Positions 6,268-14,317 of a stretch of 39,146 bases of DNA are shown in pieces; the first letter of the stretch is position 1, and the number at the start of each line of letters is the position of its first letter. The DNA lies in NCBI GenBank assembly GCA_046597455.1, contig JBKJKJ010000460.1, forward strand, positions 1-39,146, given 5' to 3'. The notes beneath the pieces are model-generated. The model had not been told where the DNA came from, ran no database searches, and saw only the letters and a program-made list of their open reading frames with translations. A program made the translations under genes and the position numbers. Source of the stretch: JAQGMV01 sp046597455. Lineage in GTDB: Bacteria > Pseudomonadota > Gammaproteobacteria > Burkholderiales > SG8-41.

Positions 6268-9150
6268 ATGGCAAGTGGATTGGACGCCGCAGTCGAAACA
6301 TCGATACTGCAAATCGGCAGCGCGCTGCACAACGCGGCGGCCCACTCGCGCCCAAGTCTCTTTCGCGCACGCGGGCTGCGCGGCGCACTGCTCGCGCAAG
6401 CGTTGGTGGACGAGGACTTACGGCGTGCTTTGTTCCAGTTCATCGACGTATTGCCTCAGCTTCGCGCGTCCAGCGCCGTCTCGCGACATTATCGCGCATA
6501 TCTGGCAGGTCGCACGCGCGCTGGAAAATGGGGCCGGCTGATCGCGCTCGGCCGCTATCCGGCGCTGGCCTGGGCCGTTCGACTCGGCGTGAGGCGCATC
6601 GCCAAGCTCTTCCTGGAAGAGGAGAAAAAGCCGGCGATTGCGCATGTCATACGAGCTTTGGCGCGCGCTGGCGCAGCCGTCACCGTCGATGCGGTCGGTG
6701 AAGCGGTGCTCACGGATTTCGAAGCGCGACAGTACATCGCACGCTACGAAAAGATTCTCGCGTGGCAACGCGACGCAGGTGCCGCCCCGCACGTCTCGAT
6801 CAAGTTGAGCGGGCTCACGCCCCGCTTCGATCCCCTGGATGTCGCGGGGTCGCATGCACGGGTACTGCAGCGCATTGCGCCCTTGATGGCGCAGGCCACC
6901 AAAATGCACGCCGGCGTCACGATCGACATGGAGCAGCACGACCTCAAGCCCCTCGTACTCAGCACCTTCAGGACGCTGGTCGAGGCGCATCCCAGCCCTG
7001 CATGGCAGCCCGGTATCGCGCTGCAGGCTTACCTGCGTGAAACCGAGCACGACATCCTCCAGCTCATCGCATGGGCGCGGAACATCGGACGGCGTATCAC
7101 CATACGGCTGGTAAAAGGGGCTTACTGGGATACCGAAGTGGCGCTGGCCGCGCAACGCAATTGGCGAGAGCCGGTGTTTCTCGACAAAGCGGCGACAGAC
7201 GCGAACTACGAGCGGCTCACGCGCCTGCTCTTCGACAATCTCGACGCGGTCTACCCGGCGATCGCCAGCCACAACCTGCGCAGCGTTTCACACGCCATTG
7301 CCGCAGCACGCGAGCGAGGCATGCGGCGCGCCGACTGGGAAGTTCAGATGTTGTACGGCATGGCAGAGCCGCTGCAGCACGCCGTTGCACACGTTGCACA
7401 CGAGGACGTCGCGCTGCGTGTCTACGTGCCGACCGGGGAAGTGGTCAGCGCAATCGCCTACCTCATACGCCGTCTGCTCGAAAACACCGCAGCCACCTCT
7501 ATCCTGCGCCAGACGTATGCGGAGGACCGGGATGTCGAAATCCTCCTCGCCCCCCCGCTGCCAGCACCGGACGAAGCGCATACGGACACGCCCCCCGGGA
7601 ATGCCAACTGTCCGCTGCTCGATTTCAGCCTCGAGGCCGAGCGCGTGCGCTTCGCGGGGGCGCTCACGCTGGTGCGCACGCGCATCGGGCGACGGTATGC
7701 GCTGGCAATCAGTGGCGTCGATAAGGCAGCGCAAGTATACGAGGCAACTAATCCTGCGCGCCCCGGCGAAATCCTCGGCTCGATCGAGCTCACCGACGGT
7801 GCCGGCGCGCAGCGCGCGGTGTCGAACGCGTACGCGTGCTTTGCCGCATGGCGCGACGTCCCCGCTTCGCAACGCATATCTTTCATGCGCCGCGCGGCAG
7901 ATATCATGCTCGATCGGCGCGCCGAGCTGGCCGCATGGCAGGTTCTCGAGCAGGCGAAGAACTGGCGGGAAGCCGACGCCGACGTCGCCGAAGCGATCGA
8001 CCATCTGCGCTATTACGCGTCTGAAATGGAGCGCCTCGACGGATGGCGCCCCACCGTGGCCTTTCCCGGCGAAACCAACCTGACACGATTCGAGCCCCGC
8101 GGCATCGCTGTCGTCATTGCGCCGTGGAACTTCCCCCTCGCGATCCTCACGGGGATGACCGCAGCAGCGCTCGTTTCGGGCAACTGCGCGATCATGAAAC
8201 CCGCGATGCCGGCGCTCATCGTCGGGCATCTGCTGCACGCCATCCTGCTCGAAGCCGGCTTCCCCCCTGATGTCTGCCAGCTCGTTCCGGGGCGCGGCAG
8301 CGCGATCGGCGACGTGCTCGTCGACCACCCGCACGTCCACGTCATCGCTTTCACCGGATCGCGCGAAATCGGTTTGCGAATTCTGGAGCGTAGCGCGAAG
8401 CTCTCGCCCGGGCAGCAGCATATCAAACGCGTGGTGTGCGAGATGGGCGGCAAGAACGCCATCATCGTCGATGACGACGCCGATCTGGACGAAGCCGTGC
8501 TGGGAATACTGCACTCGGCATTCGGCTACCAGGGCCAGAAGTGCTCGGCGTGCTCGCGGGTCATTGCGGTCGACGAAGTTCACGACGTGCTCGTGGCGCG
8601 TCTTGCGGCCGCGCTCGACGTTCAATCATACGGTTCGCCTGAAGATTCGCAGCACGCTTACGGCCCGCTCATCACCCGCGACGCGCAGCGCAAGACGCTC
8701 GATTACATCGCGATCGGAAAACACGAAGGCCAGCTCGCCTACGAAGGCCGCGTGCCATCGGAGGGGTATTACGTGCCGCCCGTGATCTTCACCGGGATAC
8801 GCTCCGAACATCGTCTCGCCCACGAAGAAGTCTTCGGCCCGGTGCTTTCGGTGTTGCGCGCAGAGACCTTCGAGCACGCGCTCGACATCGCTCTGGATTC
8901 GCAGTACGCGCTCACGGGCGGTGTGTATACGCGCCTGCCCGCGCATCTCGCGCAGGCTCGCGAACGCTATCGCGTGGGAGATCTCTATCTGAACCGCCAG
9001 ATCACCGGCGCCCGCGTCGGGGTCCAACCGTTCGGCGGATATCGGCTCTCGGGAACCGGTATCCAGGCCGGCGGCGAAGAGTACCTCAAGCAGTTCATGT
9101 GGTCGCGCGTCGTCACCGAGAACACCATCCGGCACGGTTACGTCGGATGA
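6268..9150 (+). CDS. putA: Bifunctional proline dehydrogenase / P5C dehydrogenase without a DNA-binding domain
   Basis: This 960-residue protein oxidises proline to pyrroline-5-carboxylate (FAD-dependent) and then to glutamate (NAD-dependent). The N-terminal half carries proline dehydrogenase motifs: VSIKLSGLTPRFD, IDMEQHDLKPL, RLVKGAYWD near residue 280 and VYVPTGEVV...RRLLENTA near 386-408. The C-terminal half is an aldehyde dehydrogenase with APWNFP near 618, FTGSREIG, general base Glu725 (CEMGGKN) and nucleophile Cys759 (QKCSACS). There is no N-terminal ribbon-helix-helix domain like that of E. coli PutA (about 1320 residues), so it should not repress its own gene. GGAGG precedes the ATG at 6268 by six bases; an in-frame GTG at 6262 has no spacing. 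Arginase follows 94 bases downstream. Confidence 0.95.
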   Translation: MASGLDAAVETSILQIGSALHNAAAHSRPSLFRARGLRGALLAQALVDEDLRRALFQFIDVLPQLRASSAVSRHYRAYLAGRTRAGKWGRLIALGRYPALAWAVRLGVRRIAKLFLEEEKKPAIAHVIRALARAGAAVTVDAVGEAVLTDFEARQYIARYEKILAWQRDAGAAPHVSIKLSGLTPRFDPLDVAGSHARVLQRIAPLMAQATKMHAGVTIDMEQHDLKPLVLSTFRTLVEAHPSPAWQPGIALQAYLRETEHDILQLIAWARNIGRRITIRLVKGAYWDTEVALAAQRNWREPVFLDKAATDANYERLTRLLFDNLDAVYPAIASHNLRSVSHAIAAARERGMRRADWEVQMLYGMAEPLQHAVAHVAHEDVALRVYVPTGEVVSAIAYLIRRLLENTAATSILRQTYAEDRDVEILLAPPLPAPDEAHTDTPPGNANCPLLDFSLEAERVRFAGALTLVRTRIGRRYALAISGVDKAAQVYEATNPARPGEILGSIELTDGAGAQRAVSNAYACFAAWRDVPASQRISFMRRAADIMLDRRAELAAWQVLEQAKNWREADADVAEAIDHLRYYASEMERLDGWRPTVAFPGETNLTRFEPRGIAVVIAPWNFPLAILTGMTAAALVSGNCAIMKPAMPALIVGHLLHAILLEAGFPPDVCQLVPGRGSAIGDVLVDHPHVHVIAFTGSREIGLRILERSAKLSPGQQHIKRVVCEMGGKNAIIVDDDADLDEAVLGILHSAFGYQGQKCSACSRVIAVDEVHDVLVARLAAALDVQSYGSPEDSQHAYGPLITRDAQRKTLDYIAIGKHEGQLAYEGRVPSEGYYVPPVIFTGIRSEHRLAHEEVFGPVLSVLRAETFEHALDIALDSQYALTGGVYTRLPAHLAQARERYRVGDLYLNRQITGARVGVQPFGGYRLSGTGIQAGGEEYLKQFMWSRVVTENTIRHGYVG

Positions 9151-9244
9151 GCGAACCGAGTACAAAACCATCGCGTCTTACCGATTACTTTGCGCGCGCA
9201 GCCATTCGGGCGTACACCCGAGGTGACGCATTGCGGAGACTGAC

Positions 9245-10180
9245 ATGACCGAACCGGCGCGGCCGCAGTGGCTCAAACCGATACAGATGGTCGGCGTGGC
9301 GATGGGCAGCGGTGCCCGCGATACGGGTTGCGCAGCCGGGGCGGACGCGCTGCGAAAGCTGGGCCTCACGGCACGGCTGCGCGCGCGGGGTTTTCGCGCG
9401 CGCTGGGCGCCGGTGATACGCCCGGCGGCGTCCTATCGGGAGAATGCGCTGGAAACTGTCCGCAGAACCTGCGTGCGCCTCGCGCGCCGGGTGCAGCGCG
9501 TCCTCGGTGTCGACGAATTTCCGATCGTCGTCGGCGGCGACCACACTCTGGCGATCGGCACCTGGAAAGGCGTGGCGCACGCGCATCGTGAGCGAGGCCT
9601 GGTCGGACTGCTGTGGATCGACGCTCACATGGACGCGCATACCCCGCAGACCAGCGAAAGCGGGATGCTGCACGGCATGCCGGTGGCCTGCCTCCTGGGC
9701 TACGGCTACCCCGAGCTCACCTCGATTGCCGAAGGCGCACAGCTCGATCCCCGGTGCGTGTGTCTCTTCGGCGTGAGAAGCTTCGAGCGCGGGGAGGCGC
9801 AGCTGCTGGAGCGCCTCGGCGTGCGGGTGTTTTTCATGGACGAAATCGCGCGGCGGGGTGTTGCTGAAACCCTGGGCGAAGCGCTGGCCCTGGTGAGCTG
9901 CGCAAGCGGCGGTTTCGGCATCACACTGGACCTCGACGCGATCGACCCCATCGATGCGCCGGGTGTGGGCAGCCCCGCCGCGGGCGGCATGCGCGCCTCT
10001 GACCTGCTCTCAGCGCTCACACGATACGGGGGGCATCCCAATCTGGCGGGACTCGAGATCGTAGAATACAACCCTTATCGGGACCGCCAGGCCGCAACCG
10101 CGGGCATCGTGGCCGATGCGCTCGACGCCATATTGCTCGGACAGGGTTCTCTTACCGCTTCGAGGCCCACCGGCGAGTGA
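9245..10180 (+). CDS. rocF: Arginase
   Basis: The 311-residue product belongs to the ureohydrolase family that hydrolyses arginine to ornithine and urea with two Mn ions. Metal-ligand motifs are in place: GGDHT near residue 97, DAHMDAH (Asp126, His128, Asp130) and LDLDAIDP (Asp229, Asp231) followed by APGVGSPAAGG. EIVEYNPYRD near the C-terminus is typical of arginase rather than agmatinase. The substrate loop reads SGMLHGMP where arginases usually have SGNxHGMP, so the Asn that contacts the substrate carboxylate appears to be Met; specificity could therefore differ. It follows the proline/P5C dehydrogenase gene and overlaps no recognised start downstream. Arginase is the best call; a related ureohydrolase is the alternative. 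Confidence 0.87.
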   Translation: MTEPARPQWLKPIQMVGVAMGSGARDTGCAAGADALRKLGLTARLRARGFRARWAPVIRPAASYRENALETVRRTCVRLARRVQRVLGVDEFPIVVGGDHTLAIGTWKGVAHAHRERGLVGLLWIDAHMDAHTPQTSESGMLHGMPVACLLGYGYPELTSIAEGAQLDPRCVCLFGVRSFERGEAQLLERLGVRVFFMDEIARRGVAETLGEALALVSCASGGFGITLDLDAIDPIDAPGVGSPAAGGMRASDLLSALTRYGGHPNLAGLEIVEYNPYRDRQAATAGIVADALDAILLGQGSLTASRPTGE

Positions 10181-10248
10181 GCCGGTTGCGGCATAGAACT
10201 TACGACCAAGCACCGATCCACACCCTAGAAAAAGAAGGAGACCGCTGC

Positions 10249-10569
10249 ATGCTCATCCGATTCGATTCAAAGACGGGCACGATCACGATGTTCGGCGACG
10301 TTGCCCACAAGCTTTTGCGAATGATGGGCCAGAGCGGCTCGGTACCGGGCGCCATTCTGGCGAATGACCTGCCCGCTGCACTCGCACGCCTGCATCAGGC
10401 GGTGTCAGCCGAGCGTGATCCCGCTGCCGATAAAAAGCGCGATGATGACGACACGGAAGAGCCCATCGGCCTGCGTCAGCGCGCCGCCCCGCTGATCGAC
10501 CTACTCGAGCGCGCAGCGAGCCAGAAGGCGGATGTGATGTGGGAACAGGAAACCAGAACGGTCATCTGA
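10249..10569 (+). CDS. DUF1840 family protein
   Basis: This is a 106-residue soluble protein beginning MLIRFDSKTGTITMFGDVAHKLL, characteristic of the DUF1840 family seen mainly in beta- and gammaproteobacteria. The centre is acidic (KKRDDDDTEEPIGLRQRAAPLIDLLERA) and the C-terminus includes ADVMWEQ. No function is established. The frame is open 24 codons further upstream, but an AAGGAG lies nine bases before the ATG at 10249, and that ATG matches the family start. It sits 68 bases after the arginase gene. Its last eight bases overlap the end of the convergent ankyrin gene. Confidence 0.85.
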   Translation: MLIRFDSKTGTITMFGDVAHKLLRMMGQSGSVPGAILANDLPAALARLHQAVSAERDPAADKKRDDDDTEEPIGLRQRAAPLIDLLERAASQKADVMWEQETRTVI

Positions 10570-11350
10570 GCAAGCCGAGCAGCTGTCGGCACTGCGGGCC
10601 GAAAGCCCCAGCGCCGTACTGCTTCTGCGCACACTGAAGCAGTTGTGAAAGCGCCTGGTGTTTGTATTTTGCTGCGAACTCCGCCGCCGTGTGCCCGCCG
10701 TAGACCCGGACGTCAGCGTCAGCGCCGGCTCGTAGAAGGGCGCGCGCGACAGGCTCGTGCCCCTGGATCGCCGCCATCATGAGCGGCGTGTTGATATAGG
10801 TGCCGGCGGGCGAGGCATCGGCGTTGACCCGCGCACCGCGCTGAATGAGGAAACCGACGATGCGCTCGTTGCCCTGGTAAGCCGCATACCCGAGCGGCGT
10901 GTAGTTATACGGGTAATTCTCAAGATCCGCGCCGGCATCCGCCAGGAGGCGCACCGCCCGCTCGTGGCGCTCGAAAGCGCGGCCGGTGCTCTGGTGCTTC
11001 TCGTCGAAGAAGAACGAAGCGAGCATCAGCGGCGTTTCGTTGACCGGCGTGCGGGCGTTGACGTCCGCACCGGCTGAAATGAGAACGCGCATCACCTCCA
11101 GCGATGCGGCTCTGGCCGCTATCGCGATGAGCGGCGCGCCGTCGGGGTAAGCCTCGGCGGGTATTCGCGCATTGGGATCGAGACTACCCGCCTGAACCGC
11201 AGCGCTGATGGCGCGCGCGTCGTCGGCTACGATAGCGTTATTGAGCGCGACAGGGTCGCCGGCGCTTCCCATCGAACCGAGACCCGCGCACCCGCTGACG
11301 GCGGCGGCGATCAGGGCCAGGATGAAGACTCGAACCATCGGTCGTTTCAT
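10562..11350 (-). CDS. Ankyrin-repeat lipoprotein
   Basis: The product is 262 residues. The first 25 form a lipoprotein signal with basic MKRP, a hydrophobic core and a lipobox-like AVSGC, so a lipidated periplasmic protein is expected. The rest is a run of ankyrin repeats, for example GAPLIAIAARAASLEVMRVLISAGADVNAR, ETPLMLASFF...RLLADAGADLE, YTPLGYAAYQGNERIVGFLIQRGARVNAD and NTPLMMAAIQGHEPVARALLRAGADADVR. Such repeats bind other proteins; the partner is unknown. The start at 11350 is preceded by GAGGAAAG, a good ribosome site, whereas the longer frame from 11377 would bury the signal. The C-terminus has a Cys-containing segment (LLQCAQKQYGAGAFGPQCRQL). Confidence 0.88.
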   Translation of the reverse strand: MKRPMVRVFILALIAAAVSGCAGLGSMGSAGDPVALNNAIVADDARAISAAVQAGSLDPNARIPAEAYPDGAPLIAIAARAASLEVMRVLISAGADVNARTPVNETPLMLASFFFDEKHQSTGRAFERHERAVRLLADAGADLENYPYNYTPLGYAAYQGNERIVGFLIQRGARVNADASPAGTYINTPLMMAAIQGHEPVARALLRAGADADVRVYGGHTAAEFAAKYKHQALSQLLQCAQKQYGAGAFGPQCRQLLGLLR

Positions 11351-11421
11351 ATTCTTTCCTCTTCCAAAACAGTGCATTCGCCGCTCAGTCGTGCACGGGG
11401 TGTGGCACTTACAACCGGATC

Positions 11422-11450
11422 AGTATAGCGACCTTTGCGCGCCGTGCGAA
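11422..11450 (-). promoter_or_regulatory. Predicted sigma-70 promoter of the ankyrin lipoprotein gene
   Basis: On the minus strand TATACT (11427-11422) follows TTCGCA (11450-11445) with a 17-base spacer. That is five of six and four of six matches to the consensus. It lies about 72 bases before the ankyrin gene ATG, in the 223-base gap after ychF. Prediction only. Confidence 0.45.
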
Positions 11451-11573
11451 AACGACCGAGGGACCGGGGGACTGGGAAGAAAGCCCCGAGATCGACGTTC
11501 GCGAGGCGCCGCACGCTCTGCGGGGGGCCTGTTGCTCGCCGTGACTCGACTTTGAGTAATGGCGCTACGCGGA

Positions 11574-12668
11574 CTACACGTTGAACCGGAAATGCATGAC
11601 GTCGCCGTCTTTCACAATGTATTCCTTGCCTTCGAGCCGCATTTTCCCGGCCTCCTTCGCCCCCTGCTCGCCTTTGCACTTGATGAAGTCATCGTAGGCG
11701 ATCACTTCGGCGCGTATGAAGCCGCGCTCGAAATCGGTGTGTATTACCGCCGCGGCCTGTGGCGCGGTGGCGCCAACGCGCACGGTCCAGGCACGCACTT
11801 CCTTGGGGCCCACCGTAAAATACGTCTGCAAGCCGAGCCGCTCGTAGCCTGCGTGTATCACCCGATCCAGCCCGGGCTCGCTCATGCCCATGTCGGCCAG
11901 AAACGCGTTCTTGTCCTCCGGCTCCATGTCGGCGATTTCCGCTTCGATCGCCGCACACACGGCCACCACCGGCGCGCCTTCGGTGGCGGCATGGCGCCGA
12001 ACTGCATCGAGGTGCGGATTGTTCTCGAAACCATCCTCTTTGACATTGGCGATATAGACCGCGGGCTTGGAAGTCAGCAGGGTGAGATTTCGCAGTATCA
12101 CTTTTTCCTCGTCGTCCAGGTCGAGGATTCTCACCGGGCGTGCTTCGTTCAACACCGCCAGGCATTTCTCGAGCACCGGAACCAGCCTCTGCGCCTCTTT
12201 GTCTCCGCCTGAACGTGCGGCCTTGCCGTAGCGTGCAAGCTGGCGCTCGACCGTCGACAGGTCGGCCAGCGCGAGTTCGGTGTTGATCGTCTCGATGTCC
12301 GCCACCGGATCGACCTTGTTCGACACGTGGATGACGTTGCCGTCTTCGAAACAGCGTACAACGTGGGCGATCGCGTCCGTCTCCCGGATGGTCGCCAGAA
12401 ACTGGTTGCCCAGTCCTTCGCCTTTGGACGCGCCCGCGACGAGGCCGGCGATATCGACGAATTCGACGACCGCCGGGAGCACCTTCTCCGGCTTGGCGAT
12501 CGCCGCCAGCGCGTAAAGCCGCGGATCGGGTATTTCGACGATGCCCGTATTGGGCTCTATCGTGCAGAAGGGGTAGTTCTCAGCCGCTATCCCGGCTTTG
12601 GTCAGCGCGTTGAAAAGCGTGGATTTACCCACGTTGGGCAGACCGACGATGCCGCATTTGAGGCTCAT
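11574..12668 (-). CDS. ychF: Redox-regulated ribosome-associated ATPase YchF
   Basis: YchF is an Obg-family P-loop protein that prefers ATP and binds ribosomes. The 364-residue product has the expected length and starts MSLKCGIVGLPNVGKSTLFNALTKAG (G1), followed by the G2 region NYPFCTIEPNTGIVEIPD, G3 DIAGLVAGASKGEGLGNQFL and NKVDPVADIETIN. The C-terminal TGS domain ends EGKEYIVKDGDVMHFRFNV, the usual YchF terminus. It lies 58 bases downstream of pth on the same strand, the standard pth-ychF pairing. The short gap is purine-rich on the plus strand and shows no terminator, so co-transcription is likely. Confidence 0.97.
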   Translation of the reverse strand: MSLKCGIVGLPNVGKSTLFNALTKAGIAAENYPFCTIEPNTGIVEIPDPRLYALAAIAKPEKVLPAVVEFVDIAGLVAGASKGEGLGNQFLATIRETDAIAHVVRCFEDGNVIHVSNKVDPVADIETINTELALADLSTVERQLARYGKAARSGGDKEAQRLVPVLEKCLAVLNEARPVRILDLDDEEKVILRNLTLLTSKPAVYIANVKEDGFENNPHLDAVRRHAATEGAPVVAVCAAIEAEIADMEPEDKNAFLADMGMSEPGLDRVIHAGYERLGLQTYFTVGPKEVRAWTVRVGATAPQAAAVIHTDFERGFIRAEVIAYDDFIKCKGEQGAKEAGKMRLEGKEYIVKDGDVMHFRFNV

Positions 12669-12726
12669 GGTATTCCGAGGGAAGAAATGAGAGAGAGTGA
12701 GGAGAGGAAAGGAGAAACGGGAGAGC

Positions 12727-13344
12727 CTACTGCCGCGGATTATTCTCCGCGCGCGATTCTTTCCGCTCTCCTTTGTCTGCCGTATGTAGTTTCAACATGG
12801 CGCCCTCCATGTCGTGCCGCGCAATCAGCGGCCAGACTTCCATCGCTTTTTCCAGCGCCTGTTCGATGGCTTTGCGCTCTTCGGCTCGCGGCGGATGCAA
12901 AACGTAATCGACGACTTCCTGCTCGCTTGCCGCGAGATCGCGCGGATGCCCGATGCCGATGCGCAGGCGCCAGAAATCCTTGGTGCCGAGGACGGCCGCC
13001 ACGTCTTTCAGACCATTGCCTGACAGCCCGCCGCCGAACTTAAGCTTGACCGTGCCCGGCGGCAGGTCGAGCTCGTCGTGGGCAACCAGGATGTCCTGGG
13101 GTTCGATGCGGTAGAAATTCGCCAGCGCACCGACCGCTTTCCCCGACTGGTTCATGAACGTTTCCGGTTTGAGCAGCCACTGCTCGCCGGCAGGCACGCG
13201 TCCCACTTCACCCGAGAAACGGGTTTCGCGCCGCAAGCTCGCCGCAACGGCGCGAACGATCTCGTCCACCCACCAGAAACCGGCGTTGTGACGAGTCGCT
13301 TCGTATTTTTTGCCGGGATTACCCAGGCCGACGATGAGCTTCAT
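12727..13344 (-). CDS. pth: Peptidyl-tRNA hydrolase with an altered substrate loop
   Basis: Pth releases tRNA from prematurely dropped peptidyl-tRNA. The 205-residue protein starts MKLIVGLGNPGKKYEATRHNAGF, giving the catalytic His (TRHN) and the substrate Asn (GNPG). FMNQSGKAV (second Asn) and HDELDLPPGTVKLK (catalytic Asp) follow. The next loop is normally GGGHGGHNGLKD or similar; here it reads GGGLSGNGLKD, one residue shorter and without the His that precedes the conserved Asn (His113 in E. coli numbering). LRIGIGHPRD is normal. It lies between rplY and ychF, the usual position in betaproteobacteria. Family assignment is certain; the consequence of the loop change is unknown. Confidence 0.95.
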   Translation of the reverse strand: MKLIVGLGNPGKKYEATRHNAGFWWVDEIVRAVAASLRRETRFSGEVGRVPAGEQWLLKPETFMNQSGKAVGALANFYRIEPQDILVAHDELDLPPGTVKLKFGGGLSGNGLKDVAAVLGTKDFWRLRIGIGHPRDLAASEQEVVDYVLHPPRAEERKAIEQALEKAMEVWPLIARHDMEGAMLKLHTADKGERKESRAENNPRQ

Positions 13345-13436
13345 TCGCAGTCGCGTGAGTCTTCAGGGCTATATGCCACGCATGGTAGCGAGCGCTAACA
13401 CACAGCGCTAAGCCCATAAAACGAAACAGTAAAGCA

Positions 13437-13470
13437 AAAGCCCGCCGCGTCATCCGACATGGCGGGCTTT
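13437..13470 (-). terminator. Terminator after rplY
   Basis: A 10-bp stem AAAGCCCGCC (13437-13446) pairs with GGCGGGCTTT (13461-13470) around a 14-base loop. Read on the minus strand it ends in GGGCTTTTG, a short T-run, about 20 bases after the rplY stop. It may be partly read through into pth and ychF. Confidence 0.7.
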
Positions 13471-13488
13471 GCGTCACACACCGCCGTG

Positions 13489-14175
13489 TTACTTCCCGGC
13501 GTCCTTCTTCTTCTCGCCTTCGGCAGCAGCGGCAGCAGCAGCCTCGGCCGGAGTCTGACCGGTGATTTCGGTAACCGGCGCAGCGGCGTCCTCTTCCACG
13601 GCAACGACCCTCGGCAGGTGGATCGAGACGACCGATGGGTTGTCGGTCTTGAGCTTGGGGATCGGCTCGACGCCGTCGGGCAACTTCAAGTCGTTGACGT
13701 GAAGAATGTCGTTCAGCTTCGCGCCCTGCAGATCGACCTCGATGAATTCCGGGAGGTGGTCGGGCAGACACTGAATCTCGATTTCGTTCATCGAGTGCGT
13801 CACGACACCGCCCTGGGTTTTGACACCTTCACACGTCTCCTGATTCAGGAAGTGCAAAGGCACGCGCATGTGGATTTTCTTCTTCGGATCCACGCGTTGA
13901 AAATCCACGTGCAGCACGAACGGCTTCCATGGATGCATCTCAAAGTCGCGCAGCAGCACGCGTTCGCGCACACCTTCGACCGTCATGTCGAGAATGGAGG
14001 CATGAAACGCTTCCAGCTTGAGATGGCGTAACAAGGCGTTTTGATCGAGCTCGACGGGCGCTGCCGGTTGGTCTGCCCCGTATATGACGCCCGGGACCCG
14101 GCCGCTACCGCGCAGGCGGCGGCTCGCACCCGTGCCCTGCTGCGTGCGGGGAAATGCAGTGACTTCGATTTTCAT
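13489..14175 (-). CDS. rplY: 50S ribosomal protein L25 (CTC/TL5 form)
   Basis: L25 binds 5S rRNA in the central protuberance. The 228-residue product is the long two-domain form. The L25 domain is N-terminal (EVTAFPRTQQGTGASRRLRGSGRVPGVIYG, then VLLRDFEMHPWKPFVLHVDFQRV) and a beta-rich TL5/CTC domain follows (HFLNQETCEGVKTQGGV, then LPEFIEVDLQGAKLNDILHVNDLKLPDGVEPI). The tail is a low-complexity Ala/Lys segment ending EKKKDAGK. Its ATG is preceded by TTGGAGATTTAA. It lies 142 bases after prs, the usual prs-rplY-pth order, and a hairpin terminator follows its stop. Confidence 0.96.
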   Translation of the reverse strand: MKIEVTAFPRTQQGTGASRRLRGSGRVPGVIYGADQPAAPVELDQNALLRHLKLEAFHASILDMTVEGVRERVLLRDFEMHPWKPFVLHVDFQRVDPKKKIHMRVPLHFLNQETCEGVKTQGGVVTHSMNEIEIQCLPDHLPEFIEVDLQGAKLNDILHVNDLKLPDGVEPIPKLKTDNPSVVSIHLPRVVAVEEDAAAPVTEITGQTPAEAAAAAAAEGEKKKDAGK

Positions 14176-14317
14176 TTAAATCTCCAATTAAATAGGGCGT
14201 CCGCGACCAGATCGCCCCTTACAGCCAGCGTTGAGGGCCTGAGCGGTTCGTGTCGAGCTGCAAAACACGATGTCCCACTCGGACACTCAACACTAAAAAC
14301 TAAATCCTCGAGTTCAG

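Noticed and set aside
7288..8625. 445-codon minus-strand frame over putA
   Set aside because: Antisense to a gene with intact catalytic residues; composition is atypical of a real protein.
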